From NCBI RefSeq assembly GCF_017599325.1, contig NZ_JAGFVM010000018.1, forward strand, positions 1 to 36,515: a DNA stretch of 36,515 bases, given 5' to 3'. The translations under genes and the position numbers were made by a program. The notes below the pieces were generated by a model. It saw only the letters and a program-made list of their open reading frames with translations, had not been told where the DNA came from and did not search any database. This document shows, in pieces, positions 33,084 through 36,515 of the stretch (positions are counted from its first letter, which is position 1; each line of letters starts with the position of its first letter). Source of the stretch: Marinilactibacillus kalidii. Its GTDB lineage: Bacteria; Bacillota; Bacilli; Lactobacillales; Carnobacteriaceae_A.

Positions 33084-33133
33084 AATTAGGATAAATTGGA
33101 AAAATACTCCATGAAAGATAGAGAGGTGAATTC

Positions 33134-33517
33134 ATGGAATACAAAATTGGAGACCGTGTGCGTGGAAATGTCACTGGTATACAACCGTATGGAGTATTTG
33201 TTGCATTAGATGATGAAACACAGGGGCTCGTGCATATTTCTGAACTTAAACATGGTTTTATAAAAGAAATTGAAGATATTGTTACGATTGGAGATGCTGT
33301 AGATGTGATCGTCATGGACATCGATGAATACAGCAAAAAAATTAGTCTATCGATGCGGGGACTGAACAAACCCAAATATCATCCTTTTTCGAATAAAAAA
33401 AAGAACCCAAGATACGGGCGGCGATCAGGGACGGAATTTGAGTCAATTCGTAGAAAATTTCCTAATTGGATAGATGAAGCACTTCGAGAAATTGAAGAAG
33501 GCGAACGTCAAGAGTAG
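33134..33517 (+). CDS. S1 RNA-binding domain protein, CvfD/YugI (general stress protein 13) type
   Basis: 127 residues. Residues 1-76 are a complete S1 domain (KIGDRVRGNVTGIQPYGVFVAL, GLVHISEL, ISLSMRGL). A basic linker with FSNKKKNPRYGRRSG follows, and then a short acidic helix (FPNWIDEALREIEEGE). The C-terminal layout matches streptococcal CvfD and B. subtilis YugI, which act on translation under stress. GAGGTG precedes the ATG. Confidence 0.9.
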   Translation: MEYKIGDRVRGNVTGIQPYGVFVALDDETQGLVHISELKHGFIKEIEDIVTIGDAVDVIVMDIDEYSKKISLSMRGLNKPKYHPFSNKKKNPRYGRRSGTEFESIRRKFPNWIDEALREIEEGERQE

Positions 33518-33626
33518 TGAAGTCTAAAAACAATTACAATACTGAAGCTTTAAAATTAACCAATTTAAGAGTCGATTGTTAAGAAGTTGTACCAGAATGG
33601 CTGGTCGGATCCTGAGAGGTGTAAAT

Positions 33627-34019
33627 TTGATAGCAAAAAATCATTATGTGGCATGTACAGTACTAGTTAAAGACGAAGAAGATAGATATGTGTTTTTAGT
33701 CAAAAAAGAAGTAGAAGGATTTTCTTTTCCAGCAACAGAAGTTTTGCCTAAAAAGACTGGGCTAGCTTGTATCATTGAAAGAATAAAAGAAGTATTACAC
33801 ATAGATGTAGAAAAACTTGAGTTGAATGAGCTGACTAACGCTGTAGTTCAAAACCACAGTGTGCCTCTATTCGTGTTTATTTACGATAACGAGAGCCACC
33901 CTTCTCCCCAAGACTTATTGAAAGATAACAGTGAGTTATCTTGGGAACATTCTGAAAAAATAACGAAGACACTTGAGGACTGGGAGATATCTGGTGTTCC
34001 GCAGTTTTTGTTGATCTAA
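33627..34019 (+). CDS. Degenerate Nudix-like protein
   Basis: About 130 residues. Length and strand pattern (HYVACTVLVKDEEDRYVFLVKKE, then a helix ACIIERIKEVLHID, then VPLFVFIYDNE) resemble a Nudix hydrolase. The Nudix box is broken, however: where REXXEEXG is expected the chain reads ERIKEVLH, so the metal-binding glutamates are mostly lost. It is either a non-catalytic Nudix fold or an unrelated small protein; I cannot name a function. A frame open from 33576 starts with TTG without a ribosome binding site; the TTG at 33627 has GAGAGG 7 bases before it and is preferred. It lies between the S1-domain gene and pgi. Confidence 0.6.
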   Translation: MIAKNHYVACTVLVKDEEDRYVFLVKKEVEGFSFPATEVLPKKTGLACIIERIKEVLHIDVEKLELNELTNAVVQNHSVPLFVFIYDNESHPSPQDLLKDNSELSWEHSEKITKTLEDWEISGVPQFLLI

Positions 34020-34030
34020 GTATATCAATA

Positions 34031-34066
34031 AAACAAGAGGATCTTTGAGGTTCCTCTTGTTTTTTA
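34031..34066 (+). terminator. Rho-independent terminator before pgi
   Basis: ACAAGAGGA pairs with TCCTCTTGT, followed by six Ts. Confidence 0.88.
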
Positions 34067-34127
34067 TGGTATAAATCATTTAAAATAAACAATGAACGAT
34101 ATAAAAATTATGGAGGTTGGAACTCGG

Positions 34128-35477
34128 ATGGGTCACATTTCATTTGATTATTCAAACGTTTTAAGCCGATTTATAGGGGAAGAAGAATTAAAAAACATGC
34201 AAGCGCAAGTAACAACTGCACATGATACAGTAAGAAACGGTACTGGAGCAGGAAGCGATTTTCTAGGCTGGGTAAATTTACCTACGGAATATGATAAAGA
34301 TGAATTTTCACGCATCAAGAAAGCAGCAGAAAAGATTAAATCAAATTCTGAAATTCTTGTTGTTATAGGAATCGGTGGTTCTTACTTAGGAGCAAAAGCA
34401 GCGATTGATTTCTTAAACCATTCTTTTTATAACGAATTAAGTTCTGATAAAAGAGAAACGCCACAAATCTTTTTTGCCGGAAACAGTATTAGTTCAACTT
34501 ATCTTTCAGACCTAATTGAACTAATTGGCGATAAAGACTTTTCAGTAAATGTCATTTCTAAATCTGGTACAACTACTGAACCAGCTTTAGCATTTAGGGT
34601 ATTCAAAAATCTTCTTATTGAAAAATATGGTAAAGAAGAAGCGAAATCTCGTATTTTTGCGACCACAGACAAAGAAAAAGGTGCTTTAAAATCATTAGCG
34701 GACACAGAAGGATATGAGACTTTCGTTATTCCTGATGATGTTGGGGGACGTTTCTCAGTATTAACGGCTGTTGGCTTACTACCTATAGCAGTAAGTGGTG
34801 GAAACTTAGATGACTTGATGAAGGGCGCAGCAGATGCAGCAAGTTTGTATACGGATACTGATCTTTCAAATAATGAAGCTTATCAATATGCTGCGTTGAG
34901 AAATGTATTATATCGTAAAGGGTATTCTACTGAGTTATTAATCAACTATGAGCCAAACCTACAATACTTCTCTGAGTGGTGGAAACAATTATTTGGAGAG
35001 TCTGAAGGTAAGGATCAACGCGGTATTTATCCTTCAAGTGCTAATTTTTCAACAGACTTACACTCTCTAGGTCAATATATTCAAGAAGGAAGACGTAATC
35101 TTTTTGAAACAGTGATTAAAATCGACCGTCCAACTAAATCAATTGAGATCCCTTCTGAATCAGAAGATTTGGATGGCTTAGGTTATTTAGAAGGAAAAGA
35201 CGTTGACTTCGTAAACACAAAAGCATTCCAAGGTACACTACTTGCCCATACTGATGGCGATGTACCTAACTTTGTTCTTACTATACCGGATACGAGTGCA
35301 TATACATTAGGCTACTTGTTCTATTACTTTGAAATCGCAGTGGCTATTTCTGGGTATCTAAACAGCGTAAATCCATTTGATCAACCTGGAGTGGAAGCGT
35401 ACAAGAAAAATATGTTTGCATTGCTAGGGAAACCTGGGTTTGAAGAACTTGCAAAAGAATTAAATGATCGTTTGTAG
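34128..35477 (+). CDS. pgi: Glucose-6-phosphate isomerase
   Basis: 449-residue glycolytic isomerase, exactly the length of the short Firmicutes form. Sugar-phosphate and catalytic motifs are intact: [42 protein letters not shown], the active-site helix around [25 protein letters not shown] and the C-terminal [13 protein letters not shown] lysine region. An in-frame ATG 36 bases upstream has no ribosome binding site; the ATG at 34128 begins GHISFDYS, as in relatives, and has GGAGG 11 bases before it. Single gene between two terminators. Confidence 0.96.
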   Translation: MGHISFDYSNVLSRFIGEEELKNMQAQVTTAHDTVRNGTGAGSDFLGWVNLPTEYDKDEFSRIKKAAEKIKSNSEILVVIGIGGSYLGAKAAIDFLNHSFYNELSSDKRETPQIFFAGNSISSTYLSDLIELIGDKDFSVNVISKSGTTTEPALAFRVFKNLLIEKYGKEEAKSRIFATTDKEKGALKSLADTEGYETFVIPDDVGGRFSVLTAVGLLPIAVSGGNLDDLMKGAADAASLYTDTDLSNNEAYQYAALRNVLYRKGYSTELLINYEPNLQYFSEWWKQLFGESEGKDQRGIYPSSANFSTDLHSLGQYIQEGRRNLFETVIKIDRPTKSIEIPSESEDLDGLGYLEGKDVDFVNTKAFQGTLLAHTDGDVPNFVLTIPDTSAYTLGYLFYYFEIAVAISGYLNSVNPFDQPGVEAYKKNMFALLGKPGFEELAKELNDRL

Positions 35478-35498
35478 TATCGTTAAGTGAAATAAACT

Positions 35499-35537
35499 AA
35501 AATCTCCCACAAGCTATTTAGCTTATGGGAGATTTTT
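35499..35537 (+). terminator. Rho-independent terminator after pgi
   Basis: AAATCTCCCA pairs with TGGGAGATTT, with an inner AGCT/AGCT pairing, followed by Ts. Confidence 0.88.
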
Positions 35538-35567
35538 AACTATAAGAATATAAGGAGGAATATAGTA

Positions 35568-36092
35568 GTGGGAAATTCAATCAAGAGTGTTGTTGCTCGA
35601 AGAGAAGATTACGATAAGGTTTTTTCGGTATTAGTTGAGACTGCAAATTGGTTAAAAGAGAAAGGTTCTGATCAGTGGTCAGATTTGCTCCGGGGAGTAG
35701 ATGTCCATAGAACTGACCAAGCTATAGAAAAACAAAATGTCTACATCGTATATTCCGATGAAGCGTTATTAGGCGTATTTATTCTTCTTGAAGAGCAAAG
35801 CGCATGGGATGCTCAGTTATGGGGCAGAGAAACAAGCGACGATATAGTCTATTTGCATAGAGTTGCTTTAGGACATCAGGTACATGGTAAAGGAAGCGGT
35901 AAAGAATTAGTGAAAGCAGCAATTAAAGTAGCAAAAAACAAAGAGAAAAAAATAGTGAGATTAGATTGTATATCAACTAATCAATATTTGAATCATTTCT
36001 ATTCCTCGATTGGTTTCTTGCTAGTTGAAGAACATAAGCGTAATGAACCGCATAGTCAGTCTAGCTTTAATCTATATGAGAAAAGGCTCTAA
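35568..36092 (+). CDS. GNAT-family N-acetyltransferase
   Basis: 174 residues forming a single GNAT domain. The acetyl-CoA loop is QVHGKGSGKELVKAAIKVA, preceded by the strand IVYLHRVALG and followed by VRLDCISTNQYLNHFYSSIGF, a classic end of the fold. Acceptor is not predictable. It starts with GTG at 35568, 9 bases after AGGAGG. It is the last protein gene before the rRNA operon promoter region, and I see no terminator after it. Confidence 0.85.
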   Translation: MGNSIKSVVARREDYDKVFSVLVETANWLKEKGSDQWSDLLRGVDVHRTDQAIEKQNVYIVYSDEALLGVFILLEEQSAWDAQLWGRETSDDIVYLHRVALGHQVHGKGSGKELVKAAIKVAKNKEKKIVRLDCISTNQYLNHFYSSIGFLLVEEHKRNEPHSQSSFNLYEKRL

Positions 36093-36157
36093 ATAAGGAC
36101 TTCATCTTAGATAACACAAAATTTGAAAATAAAAATAGAATATTCGATAGATTTCTA

Positions 36158-36186
36158 TTGACCGACAATCGATATCATGATAAAGT
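36158..36186 (+). promoter_or_regulatory. rRNA operon promoter, upstream-most
   Basis: TTGACC (36158-36163) and TAAAGT (36181-36186) with a 17-base spacer and a TGA extended -10. First of three stacked promoters. Confidence 0.6.
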
Positions 36187-36242
36187 ATATCTTGTCGCTT
36201 GTGAGAGACGAAATGAGTCGGAAAAACAAATAAATGTTTTTC

Positions 36243-36272
36243 TTGACACAGAATATCACGAGATGATATACT
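36243..36272 (+). promoter_or_regulatory. rRNA operon promoter, middle
   Basis: Perfect TTGACA (36243-36248) and TATACT (36267-36272), 18-base spacer, with a TGA extended -10. Confidence 0.8.
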
Positions 36273-36348
36273 ACTATAAGTCGAGCGAGTTAACGCTTCC
36301 AACCTTGGTTTGATAAGGTTTAGAAGAAAAAACTTTTTAAAAAAGTTA

Positions 36349-36377
36349 TTGACATCGAAGAGACAACGTGGTAAGAT
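36349..36377 (+). promoter_or_regulatory. rRNA operon promoter, proximal
   Basis: Perfect TTGACA (36349-36354) and TAAGAT (36372-36377), 17-base spacer, with a TGG extended -10. A-rich and T-rich blocks just upstream could serve as an UP element. Confidence 0.85.
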
Positions 36378-36515
36378 ATAAAAGTTGCTGCTAACGCGGT
36401 AACAACAAAATATCTAAGTCATAAAGAGTAGATCTTTGAAAACTGAACAAAGTAAAAACAACCAAATGTGCAGGGGTCTTCGATTCATTTATGAATCAAG
36501 ACAACTAAACGAATG
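36378..36515 (+). ncRNA. rRNA operon leader with boxA-like element and processing hairpin
   Basis: The transcript leader contains GATCTTTGAAAACTGAAC at 36431-36448, the boxA/antitermination and spacer-like element found before 16S and 23S genes in Firmicutes. It also contains a hairpin, GTCTT and GATTCAT with ATGAATC and AAGAC (36476-36502). The 16S gene start (GAGAGTTTGATC-type) is not inside the window, so the operon is cut by the window edge. Confidence 0.85.

Noticed and set aside
1-36515. CRISPR arrays, tRNA genes, prophage or defence islands
   Set aside because: No regularly spaced repeats, no tRNA cloverleaf or tRNA-end motifs, and no phage, restriction or toxin-antitoxin proteins were seen. 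The only mobile element is the IS30 copy.
36503-36515. Start of the 16S rRNA gene
   Set aside because: The conserved 5' end of 16S rRNA is not reached before the window ends; only the leader is present.

Overview
The window looks like the chromosome of a low-GC Gram-positive lactic acid bacterium (Lactobacillales). Carnobacteriaceae (Carnobacterium, Marinilactibacillus or Alkalibacterium type) is my best guess. The reasons are the AT-rich sequence, strong GGAGG ribosome binding sites, Firmicutes gene neighbours (yutD-yutF-TIGR01906, yumC, yuiD, a yugI/cvfD-like gene) and a typical rRNA leader. The genus is inferred from gene content, not from a database match.

Layout. 17-1286: an intact IS30-family insertion sequence. 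1359-3404: a YeiH-type membrane protein and a PanE-family 2-oxoacid reductase. 3714-7653: an M20 amidohydrolase, a cytoplasmic 5'-nucleotidase-type metallophosphatase and a CDF metal exporter. 7929-10260 (minus strand): a bile acid:sodium symporter (BASS) family transporter and an HcxA/GldA-like dehydrogenase. Both lie behind a leader RNA that encodes a 15-residue Leu/Ile-rich peptide and can form mutually exclusive antiterminator and terminator hairpins. 10458-17430 (minus strand): a compact histidine operon, hisZ-G-D-C-B-H-A-F-IE. The missing histidinol-phosphatase is supplied by a divergent PHP-family gene at 17628, followed by a PC4/YdbC-like gene. 18798-24105: housekeeping genes (nitroreductase, GNAT, RNase HI with a viroplasmin domain, CutC, a small membrane protein, cardiolipin synthase). 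24164-27734: a four-gene operon (YunD-like, YutD, YutF-like HAD phosphatase, TIGR01906 membrane protein). 27787-29876 (minus strand): PgpA/YutG, YumC-type ferredoxin/flavodoxin-NADP reductase, YuiD-type PAP2-related protein. 30151-36092: cyclophilin, ROK fructokinase, MalY/PatB C-S lyase, CvfD-like S1 protein, a degenerate Nudix-like protein, glucose-6-phosphate isomerase and a GNAT. The window closes with three stacked promoters, a boxA-like element and a processing hairpin of an rRNA operon leader; the 16S gene itself lies beyond the end.

Most genes are ordinary core functions, and many convergent pairs share bidirectional terminators. The best candidate for something undescribed is the attenuator-type leader at 10041-10200. 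It suggests that uptake and reduction of an organic (2-oxo or 2-hydroxy) acid is controlled by Leu/Ile supply, which fits a branched-chain 2-oxoacid substrate. Secondary candidates are the tandem perfect palindromes just upstream of hisZ, an IS30 inverted repeat that hides the transposase start, a Nudix-like protein without a Nudix box upstream of pgi, and a strong GCAA-tetraloop hairpin between ppiB and the fructokinase gene.
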